Notes under the pieces: model-generated
What the model saw: only the letters and a program-made list of their open reading frames with translations
Databases searched by the model: none
What the model was told of the DNA's origin: nothing
From: DATLYB01 sp964502525
GTDB taxonomy: Bacteria > Bacteroidota > Bacteroidia > Chitinophagales > CAIOSU01
DNA: 33,840 nt
Direction of reading: 5' to 3'
NCBI GenBank assembly: GCA_964502525.1
Contig: CAZCXH010000037.1
Span: 1-33,840, forward strand
Made by a program: the position numbers and the translations under genes
In this document: one piece after another, positions 1 through 8,705 of the stretch
Position numbering within the stretch: the first letter of the stretch is position 1
How the letters are laid out: every line of letters begins with the position of its first letter

Positions 1-305
1 GAATCGGAAGAACCCTTCAGGAGTTCATCGAAAAAACTGTTCTGCGCTTCACTGATTTTGCTGCCCGAATCAATAAGCAATGTACACGCGATAGTTCCAA
101 TGAATAAAATCACCAGAATCACGGTGAAGAAATAAAGTTTGAATTTTTTCCTGCGCAGTGTGAAGCGCATCCACCAGCGGTTGCCGTAGTAGAAGGCGAA
201 ATATAAAATCCACGAGATAAGCGCGTTTTCGGGATGCGCGCTCATTAGCAGTAGGAGAAAGAACAACAATCCGCCCCAAAATGCAATTCTGAAAAACCAA
301 GTCAT
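1..305 (-). CDS. Membrane protein, N-terminal part only (possible LytS-type sensor kinase)
   Basis: An open minus-strand frame starts with ATG at 305 and runs off the left edge of the window without a stop, giving about 101 residues. The translation begins MTWFFRIAFWGG and has about three hydrophobic helices separated by a basic stretch (NRWWMRFTLRRKKFK), then a soluble segment. This looks like the membrane domain of a Bacteroidota integral membrane protein. The ILYFAFYYGNRWW-like part resembles N-termini of LytS/YehU-type histidine kinases, but no kinase motif is inside the window, so that is a guess. It is divergent from the DUF4258 gene and shares the 306-489 intergenic region. Confidence 0.55.
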   Translation of the reverse strand, partial: MTWFFRIAFWGGLLFFLLLLMSAHPENALISWILYFAFYYGNRWWMRFTLRRKKFKLYFFTVILVILFIGTIACTLLIDSGSKISEAQNSFFDELLKGSSD

Positions 306-404
306 GGTAATTGAATTATGCGGTCAAGTTACAGAATAAAATAGTTGCGTGTATCACCGTGCCGCTTGCGGATAAAGCAAATTATTTGCGAAAACCGCCT
401 GTTC

Positions 405-467
405 GTTACAAAAAAACCGCAAAAGGTTACAACCCAGAAATCCGCCCCGATTCCGGCAGTTTCTTTG
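405..467 (+). promoter_or_regulatory. Putative promoter/operator, copy 1 (two TTACA repeats plus TTnnTTTG)
   Basis: TTACA occurs at 406-410 and 427-431, exactly 21 bp apart, followed by a near-consensus Bacteroidota -7 box (TTTCTTTG) at 460-467. The same three elements at the same spacing are found at 2069-2130 upstream of the XRE gene. There is no -33 TTTG box; the proximal TTACA lies near -40, where an activator could replace it. The rest of the 306-489 gap shows nothing else I can name. Confidence 0.5.
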
Positions 468-489
468 CCCTCATCAAAACCAAACTGCT

Positions 490-792
490 ATGAACAACAA
501 ATGGATTCACTTTACACGCCACGCAATCCAGCGGTTGCGCGAGCGGAACATCTCAAAACAATTAGTAATCCGGGCGCTCAGGCGGCTGGCTGATATTCCG
601 CATGAGGAATACATCCTGCTGGTAACACCGGCAATACTCAGAAACCGCTTCGGCTATCAGCGACTGATGGGAGAATCGCTCTTCATCGTTGCCGAATGCA
701 ACTGCGTCATTACCTGCTTTTTCTGCACGGATGAGCCGGGAGCGTTGCATTATTCAAAACACAAGGGGAAGAAAATCATTGTCGTTAACTGA
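490..792 (+). CDS. DUF4258 domain protein
   Basis: This 100-residue protein opens with HFTRHAIQRLRERNIS, the [FH]-x-x-HA-x-x-R-x-x-ER-x-I signature of DUF4258. That family is small, often encoded beside toxin-antitoxin or mobile genes, and suspected of an RNase/toxin-like fold; its activity is not settled. The rest is a compact alpha/beta domain ending in a basic GKKIIVVN tail. It is followed after 7 bases by the radical SAM gene at 800, so the two are probably co-transcribed from the promoter module at 405-467. No antitoxin-like partner is visible. Family assignment is fairly secure, function is not. Confidence 0.7.
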   Translation: MNNKWIHFTRHAIQRLRERNISKQLVIRALRRLADIPHEEYILLVTPAILRNRFGYQRLMGESLFIVAECNCVITCFFCTDEPGALHYSKHKGKKIIVVN

Positions 793-799
793 ATCACTC

Positions 800-2050
800 A
801 TGAAAAAAGCACTCATTGTATCATTTGATCTCATCAGAAGCAGCGAAGTAAGCACTTCTCTGTCCGTAGCTTCAATTATTGCATACTTGAAAAATGATCC
901 CCGCTGCGGGGAAGAGTTCGATGTTGATGTTTTCCAATACAATATGCTGCAGATTAAGCACAAATTATCAAATGACGTGTGCGCGTTATTATTGTCCGCC
1001 CATAACCTGCTGCAGTACGACACGATTGCGCTACCCGCTTATGTCTGGAACGAATATCTAATCAATGAACTAATCAGAAAAATCCGGCAGGCCGGGTTCA
1101 TTGGAAAAATTGTCTTAGGCGGTTATCAGGTAACCTACAGTTCCCGGGAAACGCTTGAGTCCGACTACTCTTCCGTTGATTTCTATATTTCAGGATATGC
1201 GGAAGCGTCATTGCTAAAGGCAATTCTCTCAGAAAAGCCTGATAAACCGATAGTCCTTAATGAGAGTATTCCTTTCGAAAACATCCCGTCCGTTTATTTA
1301 AGTAAGGCAATACCGCTTTCTCAAAATCAGAAAATGATAAGGTATGAAACCAAAAGAGGTTGTCCGTACAGATGTTCGTTTTGCGCCCACCGTGATTTAC
1401 AAAACGGAAGAGTCTATAAACACATGCTCGAAAAAATATTTCAGGAGTTGGCTTTATTCAAGGAGAAATCCGTTCAAAAAATCAATGTTCTTGACCCTGT
1501 TTTTAATGCTGGCAGCGACCATCTTGAAATTCTGAAGGAGATTGAAAGACTTGAATTAAAGTCCTTGTTTACCTTCCAAACAAGGTTTGAACTGATAAAA
1601 CATGAACGAGGCAAAGAGTTTCTTGAGTTAGTCTCCGGAATAAATGCGCATCTGGAATTGGGTTTGCAAACAATAAACGAGCAGGAGTATGCGGTGATAC
1701 AGCGACCTAACAACAAAGCGCTGATAAAGGAGGCAATGCACATGATACAGCAGCTCCAAGTATCATACGAGGTGAGCATCATTTACGGATTACCTAACCA
1801 GACTGTTGATTCTTTCAAGCGCACAATAGATTTCCTGGTCGAAAATGGGTGCAGGAATATCAAAGCCTATCCATTAATGCTGCTTAAAGGAACCGAATTA
1901 TACCATGATAAAAGCAAGTGGAAGTTGGAAGAGAGAGCTATTGGTGAATTCAATATTCCAGTTGTCATTTCCAGCAATTCTTTCACGGAACACGACTGGC
2001 AAACCATGAATGAAATGGCCGTCCAACTAAATCCGGCAGAGCGATTTTGA
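800..2050 (+). CDS. B12-binding-type radical SAM protein
   Basis: The product has 416 residues from the ATG at 800; the frame is open further upstream, but that part overlaps the DUF4258 gene and is unlike the family. Residues 1-150 resemble a cobalamin-binding Rossmann domain (KALIVSFDLIRSSE; IVLGGYQVTYSSRETL), and RGCPYRCSFC supplies the radical SAM CxxxCxxC at C188, C192 and C195 for a 4Fe-4S cluster. Later family-typical segments include LELGLQTIN and SIIYGLPNQT. Enzymes of this architecture methylate or rearrange diverse substrates; nothing in the sequence identifies the substrate here. It pairs with the DUF4258 gene and ends 18 bases before the promoter module of the XRE gene, so it may belong to the same accessory island. 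Confidence 0.8.
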   Translation: MKKALIVSFDLIRSSEVSTSLSVASIIAYLKNDPRCGEEFDVDVFQYNMLQIKHKLSNDVCALLLSAHNLLQYDTIALPAYVWNEYLINELIRKIRQAGFIGKIVLGGYQVTYSSRETLESDYSSVDFYISGYAEASLLKAILSEKPDKPIVLNESIPFENIPSVYLSKAIPLSQNQKMIRYETKRGCPYRCSFCAHRDLQNGRVYKHMLEKIFQELALFKEKSVQKINVLDPVFNAGSDHLEILKEIERLELKSLFTFQTRFELIKHERGKEFLELVSGINAHLELGLQTINEQEYAVIQRPNNKALIKEAMHMIQQLQVSYEVSIIYGLPNQTVDSFKRTIDFLVENGCRNIKAYPLMLLKGTELYHDKSKWKLEERAIGEFNIPVVISSNSFTEHDWQTMNEMAVQLNPAERF

Positions 2051-2068
2051 CATGAAACCACTCAATTA

Positions 2069-2130
2069 TTACAAAAAACAGCGCAAAAGTTACAAATCTG
2101 TTTACCCCGTTTTCCTCTGTTCTACTTTTG
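2069..2130 (+). promoter_or_regulatory. Putative promoter/operator, copy 2 (two TTACA repeats plus TAnnTTTG)
   Basis: TTACA at 2069-2073 and 2090-2094 (21 bp apart) precede a perfect TAnnTTTG box, TACTTTTG, at 2123-2130. The arrangement matches the module at 405-467 at a fixed offset of 1663 bases with no indels. The box ends only 5 bases before the XRE start codon, so the transcript would have little or no leader. Confidence 0.6.
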
Positions 2131-2135
2131 GCGGC

Positions 2136-2459
2136 ATGAAAGTAAATGAAAACATCAGGGCATTGCGGATGGCGCGGGGATTGACGCAGGAGTTCATGGC
2201 GAAGAAGATGAAAATGGACGTTGCAAATTACAGCCGCATCGAGCGTGGGGTTGCCAAACTCACGGTGGAGCGGATGCAGGAAATAGCGCAGATATTAAAC
2301 ACCGGCATCAGCGACTTAGTGAATCTCAATATCTCAAACACCATCGGGCAGACAAGCTCAGAGGATGCGCGAACGCAGGAACTGCTGAAGCAAAACAACG
2401 CGCTGCTGGAGGGAATCAGGGAGGAGTTGAGGAGGATGAGAGGTGAGAATGAAAAGTGA
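2136..2459 (+). CDS. XRE-family HTH transcriptional regulator
   Basis: The product has 107 residues from ATG 2136 (MKVNENIRALRMARGLTQ). An upstream in-frame ATG at 2052 would put the promoter box inside the gene and is rejected. Residues 1-65 form an HTH_XRE (Cro/C1) domain: GLTQEFMAKKMKMDVANYSRIERG is helix-turn-helix plus recognition helix. The C-terminal third (EELLKQNN-like, LLEGIREELRRMRGE) is a short coiled coil suited to dimerisation. It lies 33 bases ahead of the AAA+ gene in the same direction and probably regulates that operon. The TTACA repeats before it and before the DUF4258 gene are candidate binding sites. Confidence 0.85.
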   Translation: MKVNENIRALRMARGLTQEFMAKKMKMDVANYSRIERGVAKLTVERMQEIAQILNTGISDLVNLNISNTIGQTSSEDARTQELLKQNNALLEGIREELRRMRGENEK

Positions 2460-2492
2460 GTATCTTGGTATCAAACATCAAACTATAATTCA

Positions 2493-4064
2493 ATGGAAAA
2501 AGACCTTTTAAACCTAATCAAAGCAAACGTAAAACTGATACAGATTATCAGCTACGAATCATTGAGAATCCATGCAATGCTTGTCAAGGCGGCAAAGGAA
2601 TTAGAGAAAGACCTGTTTGTATGGAACAGAGTTGAAGGCATCAGGAAGTGGGATACAAAAACACGAAAATTCGATAAAGAGGATGAAGAAGCTCAAACAC
2701 CGGATGCTGCTCTGGGTTTCCTAAAAAAAGATGGAGAAGAAAAGGACTTTATTCTTCTGCTTGAGGACTTTCACCCTGATTTGACAGAGGACAAGCCACG
2801 AACAATAAAAACTCTCAGAAACTTTGCTTTAAGCAATGAAAAGAATAAAACACTTGTGCTTTCTCAGCCCTTCCGGCAACTTTCAAAAGAACTTGAAAAA
2901 GAAGTGCATATTCTTGAATTGCCCTACCCGGGCTTTGACGACATAAAAGCCATTTACAACAGAGTATGCAATGAATATAGCATAAAAGACTCGGGCGAGC
3001 CGGACAGCGATTTAATCGAAGCAGCGTTAGGCTTAACTATTATGGAGGCCGAAAAAGCATTTTCGTTAGCATATATTGAGAGCGGCAACCTATCCAGTGC
3101 GGAAGTTCCTTTAGTTATTCGTGAAAAAGAAAATGTAATTAAAAAAAGCGGCTACCTGGAATATTACCACCCCAAAGAGACAATGACTGATGTGGGTGGA
3201 TTATCCAACCTGAAAAATTGGCTGATTAAACGCGGCAGGGGTTTTGACAAAGGAGCAAAAAATTTTGGTTTAACCTATCCGAGAGGGATTTTGCTTTTAG
3301 GCATTCCCGGAACCGGAAAAAGTTTAACAGCAAAAGCTATTGGCAATGAATGGCATTTCCCTTTGCTGCGTTTGGATATGGGAAAAATTTTTGGCGGGAT
3401 TGTGGGTGAATCTGAAAAAAATATACGTGAAGCATTGAACATTGCGGAAGCAATTGCCCCAAGTATTTTGTGGATTGATGAAATTGAAAAAGGAATGTCA
3501 GGAATTTCATCATCCGGAGGAACAGACGGAGGAACAACAGCAAGAGTATTGGGAACATTTTTGACCTGGATGCAGGAGAAAACCAAACCTGTTTTTGTTG
3601 TTGCTACGGCAAACGACATCTCGCAATTACCGCCTGAATTGCTTCGAAAAGGTCGTGTAGATGAAATATTCTTTGTTGACTTGCCAACCGAAAAGGAAAG
3701 AGAAGAAATCATCAAGATTCATCTGAAAAAGAAAAACAGAAAGCCCAAAGATTTTAATACAAAGGAGCTTGCCAAGAAAAGCAAAGGATTTTCCGGCGCA
3801 GAATTAGAAGAAGTAGTAAAAGAAGCTTTGTTTCAGGCTTATGATGAAGAAAAAGAAATTACTGACGGACATATTACTGATGCCATCTCTAAAACATTTC
3901 CGCTTTCAAGAACGATGCACGAAACCATTGAAAAAATGCGGAAGTGGGCTAAAAGCCGTGCGGTTTCAGCATCAACTGATGAGCCGGAAAAACTCGATAA
4001 GGAACAAGATAAAGAATTGCCAAAGTTGAAACAGGAAACCTATAACAATCCATTTATCAGTTAA
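2493..4064 (+). CDS. Ycf46-like AAA+ ATPase
   Basis: This is a 523-residue AAA+ protein, close to the usual length of cyanobacterial and plastid Ycf46. The N-terminal domain (LLNLIKANVKLIQIISYESLRI) matches the Ycf46 pattern, in which a family-specific region precedes a single ATPase module. Walker A is GIPGTGKS at 270-277, Walker B ILWIDEIE with D329/E330, and arginine-finger candidates R385 and R388 lie in LLRKGRVDE. The AAA lid follows (GFSGAELEEVVKEA). The tail after residue 480 is charged and low in complexity. It starts the operon and ends 2 bases before the helicase gene. By family it should be an ATP-driven remodeller; its client is unknown. Confidence 0.88.
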   Translation: MEKDLLNLIKANVKLIQIISYESLRIHAMLVKAAKELEKDLFVWNRVEGIRKWDTKTRKFDKEDEEAQTPDAALGFLKKDGEEKDFILLLEDFHPDLTEDKPRTIKTLRNFALSNEKNKTLVLSQPFRQLSKELEKEVHILELPYPGFDDIKAIYNRVCNEYSIKDSGEPDSDLIEAALGLTIMEAEKAFSLAYIESGNLSSAEVPLVIREKENVIKKSGYLEYYHPKETMTDVGGLSNLKNWLIKRGRGFDKGAKNFGLTYPRGILLLGIPGTGKSLTAKAIGNEWHFPLLRLDMGKIFGGIVGESEKNIREALNIAEAIAPSILWIDEIEKGMSGISSSGGTDGGTTARVLGTFLTWMQEKTKPVFVVATANDISQLPPELLRKGRVDEIFFVDLPTEKEREEIIKIHLKKKNRKPKDFNTKELAKKSKGFSGAELEEVVKEALFQAYDEEKEITDGHITDAISKTFPLSRTMHETIEKMRKWAKSRAVSASTDEPEKLDKEQDKELPKLKQETYNNPFIS

Positions 4065-4066
4065 GG

Positions 4067-7000
4067 ATGCTTTCCTATTTTTATAATTTGCCAAAGAATT
4101 GGGAATTAACCCACGACAAAAATTTAGTTGTTTCTAGAGCTATAAAAGAGACAGCAAGGAGAGCATTTGAGCCATTTGTTAGCTATCTAAATAATGCCAT
4201 TGCTGCTTTAGAGAAAAAAGGAAACATCAAAGCAAAATGGAAAAAGGTAAATGCAGACAACGCAGCAGAACTCAGAATAATCGGAGGGTTATTTGAAATA
4301 CCAAAGCAAACGATTGTTCAGTTTGAAGAGGGCGCATTAGAAAATGTAAAAATTGGCGATATCGTTAACGGCAGTGCCGGTCAGCATCGAATAACCGGTA
4401 TCAATGAAAATGGTTTTGACTTTGACATTGTTCCTGAAGCGGATGAAATGCTTTTTTGGAATAAGAAGCCGGTGAATTTCTCAGTAATCCGTTCCGAACA
4501 ACCTGAAGGACTAATCATCAGAGAAGAACAACACCGATATATTGTTTACTCTGAAAAAACTATCAATCAAGCAACTCGAATTCCGGACAAAAAACTACCG
4601 TCATTCATTGATTTTGAAAATCTGATTTTTGAGAACGGAACAAAACTTTCAGCTACCCGCAACGAAGGATTAAGCATTACACTCTCTGACTCCAACTATT
4701 ACGGTAAAAGGGTTACATCTAACCAAATCAGGTTTACCATTGAACACACAAGGAGAAACAGCAAGGATGCCTTTTGGATTCAACTCGTGGAATTGGATGA
4801 AAACGGAAAGGAGGATATTCCGGGGTTTTCTCCGCTTCGCTATTTTTTTGATGACGATATCTCCATTGCTGACGATAAGAAAAATGAATATCAGGTTGCG
4901 GCAGGTATAGAAAGCGAAAACAAAATTGTTTTGAAACGAAAAGCCCAATCAAAAAATGGCGGCTTTTACCGGGAGTTTTGTTTTCCGCCTGACGATTCCT
5001 TACTCACAGTTCGGGTGAATACCTATTCACTGCGAAAGCAAAAAGAGGCAATCTCCACTCTTTTACAAATGCCGGCAGGAGAGCAGGCAAAACTGATTAA
5101 ACTGTTTGAAAACCGGGATAGAACAGAATGGCAAGAGCCGGAACGGAAACGAATCAACGAATGGTTTGTGATTACCGATGAAACCCGCAGCGGTTCTGCT
5201 GAACAAAGAAAATTCGTTCGTCAGGCAATCAACACGCCCGATTTTGCAATTCTTGAAGGTCCGCCCGGCTCAGGGAAAACTACAGTGATATTGGAATTGA
5301 TTTGCCAGCTTGCAAGAGAGGGCAAGCGGGTTTTGCTCTGTGGCTCAACGCACGTGGCGATAGATAATGTTTTAGAGCGATTGAAAGAACATCGCAACGG
5401 AACAACCTTATTAGAGCGGTTTCATATTTTACCTGTTCGAATTGGCGATGAGAAAAGAATAAACGAGGACATTCGGGAGTTTCAAATCAACAATCTGATT
5501 GATGATAACGGAATTGACCAAACCCTGCTGATAGAAGCGTCAAACCTGGTTTGCGGAACAACCATCGGGATATTGCAACATCCGAAATTCAAAGAGAGAA
5601 ACAAGAGCTGGCGCGACACACCGATTATTCCTGAATTTGATTACCTGATAATTGACGAAAGCAGCAAAACAACCTTTCAGGAATTTCTTGTTCCTGCATT
5701 ATATGCAAAAAAATGGATTCTGGTTGGCGATGTGATGCAACTCTCACCTTTCACTGAAAGAGAAGAGATTATTTGCAACATGGAGCAACTTGCTGTTGAC
5801 GGCAAGCAATTGTCTTACGATTTGCAACAAGCGGTATTTTACCTCCATAAAATAAAAGATTGCCTGCATAGCAAACATAACAAGTTTGTGCTGCCGGCTT
5901 CATCAAACACAATTCAGTTTATCGTTCAGGAATTAGAAAAAGGGCGTTTTTATGATTTCTCAAAAAAAATCATTTACGCTATCTGTAATCAATCTCATAC
6001 GTCTGAATACATTACTATCCGCAAGCCACATGAAGTAACCACATTGGAGTTAAGCGCTGCCGACTTAATTATTGTTGATGAAGCTCTTCTCGAAAAAGTT
6101 TTATTGCGCTTACCCGAAAGCCACGCAGTACTGCGAAGCCCGAAATGGAAGGAATCGGCTCACGCATTCATGCACAACACCTATCAGCATAAACATCCGT
6201 TTCAATACAGGCATAAAGGAAAAGAAATGTCCGGCAGTTTTGACATAGTTGAACAACTGAATATCTATTTCTACGAAAAAAACTGGGCGGAAGAAGTGGC
6301 TTGGCGCGTGGACAGGGAACATCAACTGAGAATGACGAGAAAAAGCAGAATTAAAGGAAACTACGGAAAAGTAATAGAAGAGTTATTCCCAAAATCTATT
6401 GAGAAAGAAAAGGTAGAATCTCAAGTCAACCAGATTGCATCTATGGCTTTCCCGTCTGTACTGGAATCATTGGTTAAAGGCATTTCGGGCAGAAAGATGC
6501 ATTTTGAAAGCACCATGTCAGAAGGGTTTAAAACCGAAGACCTAAAGCACAGGAAAACAACATTAGTGTATCAGCACAGGATGCACCCAGAAATTTCCAA
6601 ATTTCCGAGGGAGCGTTTCTATCAGGCGGAAAATGCCTTGCTGGACTTGGAGCATCCGAAACATATTGAGCAGTTAAGAAAATGGAATTACAACGAATAC
6701 GAAAGCCGAAACGTTTGGATAGATGTTCCGGGTAAAACCGTTAAAAATTACAATCTCAAAGAGGTGGATGTCTTGATGCAGCATCTCAAAATCTTTTTGG
6801 ATTATGCAGTCAAAAACCCTCAGCCGGAAGGCAAAGAGTGGACAGTTGCCTGCTTAACCTTCTACAAAGGTCAAGAAACGCATATCAGGGAAAAATTGCA
6901 GCAGCTTACAGGCAACGAAAACGGATTTTCAAATTTCAGTTTCACCCACGGAAAACAGAAAATCAATATCAAGCTGCACACCGTTGATAAATTTCAGGGA

Positions 7001-7195
7001 CACGAAGCAGACATCGTTTTCCTTTCCATGGTTCAAACATTTAAGGATGGCTTCATGGATAATCCCAACCGTTTGAATGTAGCCATCACGCGAGCGAAGT
7101 TTCAGTTGGTAATTATCGGTCATCACGATTACTTCTCATCCAGATCTCAATCAGATGATTTAAGGGAATTGGCTAAACATACTTATAGACAGTAA
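4067..7195 (+). CDS. UPF1-like SF1 helicase (AAA_11/AAA_12)
   Basis: A 1042-residue superfamily 1 helicase of the UPF1/COG1112 type. Motif I GPPGSGKT is at 398-405, motif II IIDESS at about 528-533, motif III GDVMQLSP at 554-561, motif IV QHRMHP at 836-841, motif V VDKFQGHEAD from 973 and motif VI NVAITRAK at about 1004. All core residues for ATP hydrolysis are present. About 395 residues precede motif I and could hold a beta-barrel or OB-type nucleic acid-binding region. About 274 residues separate motifs III and IV, much more than in a minimal UPF1 core. Relatives act on RNA or DNA in decay and phage defence (Mokosh, DISARM-like sets). It ends 1 base before the next gene. Confidence 0.9.
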   Translation: MLSYFYNLPKNWELTHDKNLVVSRAIKETARRAFEPFVSYLNNAIAALEKKGNIKAKWKKVNADNAAELRIIGGLFEIPKQTIVQFEEGALENVKIGDIVNGSAGQHRITGINENGFDFDIVPEADEMLFWNKKPVNFSVIRSEQPEGLIIREEQHRYIVYSEKTINQATRIPDKKLPSFIDFENLIFENGTKLSATRNEGLSITLSDSNYYGKRVTSNQIRFTIEHTRRNSKDAFWIQLVELDENGKEDIPGFSPLRYFFDDDISIADDKKNEYQVAAGIESENKIVLKRKAQSKNGGFYREFCFPPDDSLLTVRVNTYSLRKQKEAISTLLQMPAGEQAKLIKLFENRDRTEWQEPERKRINEWFVITDETRSGSAEQRKFVRQAINTPDFAILEGPPGSGKTTVILELICQLAREGKRVLLCGSTHVAIDNVLERLKEHRNGTTLLERFHILPVRIGDEKRINEDIREFQINNLIDDNGIDQTLLIEASNLVCGTTIGILQHPKFKERNKSWRDTPIIPEFDYLIIDESSKTTFQEFLVPALYAKKWILVGDVMQLSPFTEREEIICNMEQLAVDGKQLSYDLQQAVFYLHKIKDCLHSKHNKFVLPASSNTIQFIVQELEKGRFYDFSKKIIYAICNQSHTSEYITIRKPHEVTTLELSAADLIIVDEALLEKVLLRLPESHAVLRSPKWKESAHAFMHNTYQHKHPFQYRHKGKEMSGSFDIVEQLNIYFYEKNWAEEVAWRVDREHQLRMTRKSRIKGNYGKVIEELFPKSIEKEKVESQVNQIASMAFPSVLESLVKGISGRKMHFESTMSEGFKTEDLKHRKTTLVYQHRMHPEISKFPRERFYQAENALLDLEHPKHIEQLRKWNYNEYESRNVWIDVPGKTVKNYNLKEVDVLMQHLKIFLDYAVKNPQPEGKEWTVACLTFYKGQETHIREKLQQLTGNENGFSNFSFTHGKQKINIKLHTVDKFQGHEADIVFLSMVQTFKDGFMDNPNRLNVAITRAKFQLVIIGHHDYFSSRSQSDDLRELAKHTYRQ

Positions 7196-7196
7196 A

Positions 7197-8705
7197 ATGA
7201 AGGTAACATTAGATAAACAAATAGAATTACAGTCGGCAATCGTTTACCTCCGGTTTGAGAAGGAAATTCCACGGAAGGATATTCAGGAATATCTGAAAGG
7301 GAAACGATTTGATAATCCTTTGATTGAAAACAGAGTGAAAGAATATCTGAAGAACATTAAAGTCTATGATGAAAAGCAGCAACTAACTGCATTGGGAAAC
7401 ACTGTTAAAGAAAGTGGAATGTTACCCACCGTTGAAGAAGGTAAATATCAGATTTGGTTCACAAACAGAGACTCCTACTTTGGAAACAAGATTTTTTATT
7501 TCAAACGGGTTCAGCCGTCAAGAGAAGGCAACGATGAAAAACTAAATCTGAGATTTGACAGTGAAGGTCATTTTTATTTGCCTACGGAAAACAATTCGTT
7601 TTCGAATTTAATACTGGTGCCCGTTACTGACTATTTCGGGCAGAACAAAAATTACAGTGATGTAATTGCATTCCGCTGGATTTGGGATAATCTTGAAAAA
7701 TCGCATTACACTTTTGATGGACAAATAGGGAAAGGAGAAAATGCTATCAAGTTTAAACCTGCGCCTATTTCCTGCGAAGAAGATTTAAAATCCCGTATTG
7801 AAGAATTATTGCCTGACTGGGATAAAAAGAATGAACGGTTAAAAATCCGATACAGTGAAGTAAGTGAGCAAAGTAAACTGTCATTTGAAGAGAATAACAG
7901 GCAAAACCAATGGAACGGTTTCAATATACAATTCCAGAAAATTCCGTTGATGCCGTATAGCCTTGAAGATGCGAAAAAATGGAGGAATTGGATAATTACA
8001 GAATCGCTGCGCAGGGAGTATATGAACTCAAATGATTTTGAAAGCATGGTGACAGAGATAAATGAAAAAGATGCTTTTAAACAATACTCGAATTCATTGG
8101 ACAGTCCGGCAGCCGAATCCTTCGGCAGCGCAATCAAAAAAGATACAGTTCCATTCTGGCATCTGAACGCTCCCTTTGATTTGAACCCTAATGCAAAAAT
8201 CAAACTACCGGCAAAACCGGTTGAATTAAAAAAGGGAACAAACCTATCCTTCAATGCTATTGCCAATAAGCTGAATACAGGAAATGGAACGGTTGTAGTT
8301 TATTATGACCGTTACGTAGTGAATCTGAATCAGCAGAAATCGGTTGCCGCATTTTTACAAGCCATCGGAAGTAAGTCAAAAACGGTGATAACCGATTTGA
8401 CACCCAGAGAAAACAGCAGCAACTATATTCAAAAAAATGTTCCTGAGATAAAAATGAAAGATTGCAAAATGGTATTCAAGTCGCGTTTGCCGCACGACAG
8501 ATACATCATTGCTGCCAACAAAGAAGAAATTCAAATCTGGAACATCAGCAACTCAATTGATTACATCGTTTTTTCAGAAGGTAATATTGATAAAGACACA
8601 ACAGGAACAATTCGTCAAAGCGTGGTTTTTACTCCGGTAAGCAAAGAAATGCTCGATAAAGATTTATTGAGTTTTATAGATAATGAAATAAGAAATGGCA
8701 AATAA
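7197..8705 (+). CDS. Unknown protein with C-terminal PLD-like (HDR) domain
   Basis: A 502-residue protein without a named family that I recognise. Residues 1-70 (helical, ending LTALGNTVKESG) look like a winged-helix domain. The C-terminal 150 residues resemble one phospholipase-D-like half-domain: a hydrophobic strand VVVYYDRYV (366-374), then LPHDRYIIAA with H433-D434-R435 and WNISNSIDYI (448-457), the layout of HKD-type motifs with HDR in place of HxK. PLD-fold nucleases usually need two such motifs, so this chain could pair with the next protein or with itself. It overlaps the following gene by 11 bases, implying translational coupling. The PLD reading rests on this one motif and is tentative. 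Confidence 0.55.
   Translation: MKVTLDKQIELQSAIVYLRFEKEIPRKDIQEYLKGKRFDNPLIENRVKEYLKNIKVYDEKQQLTALGNTVKESGMLPTVEEGKYQIWFTNRDSYFGNKIFYFKRVQPSREGNDEKLNLRFDSEGHFYLPTENNSFSNLILVPVTDYFGQNKNYSDVIAFRWIWDNLEKSHYTFDGQIGKGENAIKFKPAPISCEEDLKSRIEELLPDWDKKNERLKIRYSEVSEQSKLSFEENNRQNQWNGFNIQFQKIPLMPYSLEDAKKWRNWIITESLRREYMNSNDFESMVTEINEKDAFKQYSNSLDSPAAESFGSAIKKDTVPFWHLNAPFDLNPNAKIKLPAKPVELKKGTNLSFNAIANKLNTGNGTVVVYYDRYVVNLNQQKSVAAFLQAIGSKSKTVITDLTPRENSSNYIQKNVPEIKMKDCKMVFKSRLPHDRYIIAANKEEIQIWNISNSIDYIVFSEGNIDKDTTGTIRQSVVFTPVSKEMLDKDLLSFIDNEIRNGK

Noticed and set aside
311..593. Overlapping open frames of 60 and 82 residues upstream of the DUF4258 gene
   Set aside because: They cover the promoter module and the start of the DUF4258 gene in other frames, and neither translation resembles a protein domain.
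689..799. In-frame 37-residue extension of the radical SAM gene
   Set aside because: It lies inside the DUF4258 gene and the family-typical start MKKALIVSFD is at 800.
3275..3715. 146-residue minus-strand frame
   Set aside because: Antisense shadow of the conserved AAA+ ATPase domain.
7706..8266. 186-residue minus-strand frame
   Set aside because: Antisense to the PLD-like gene; its hydrophobic, Ser/Phe-rich composition is typical of the reverse of a Lys/Glu-rich gene.
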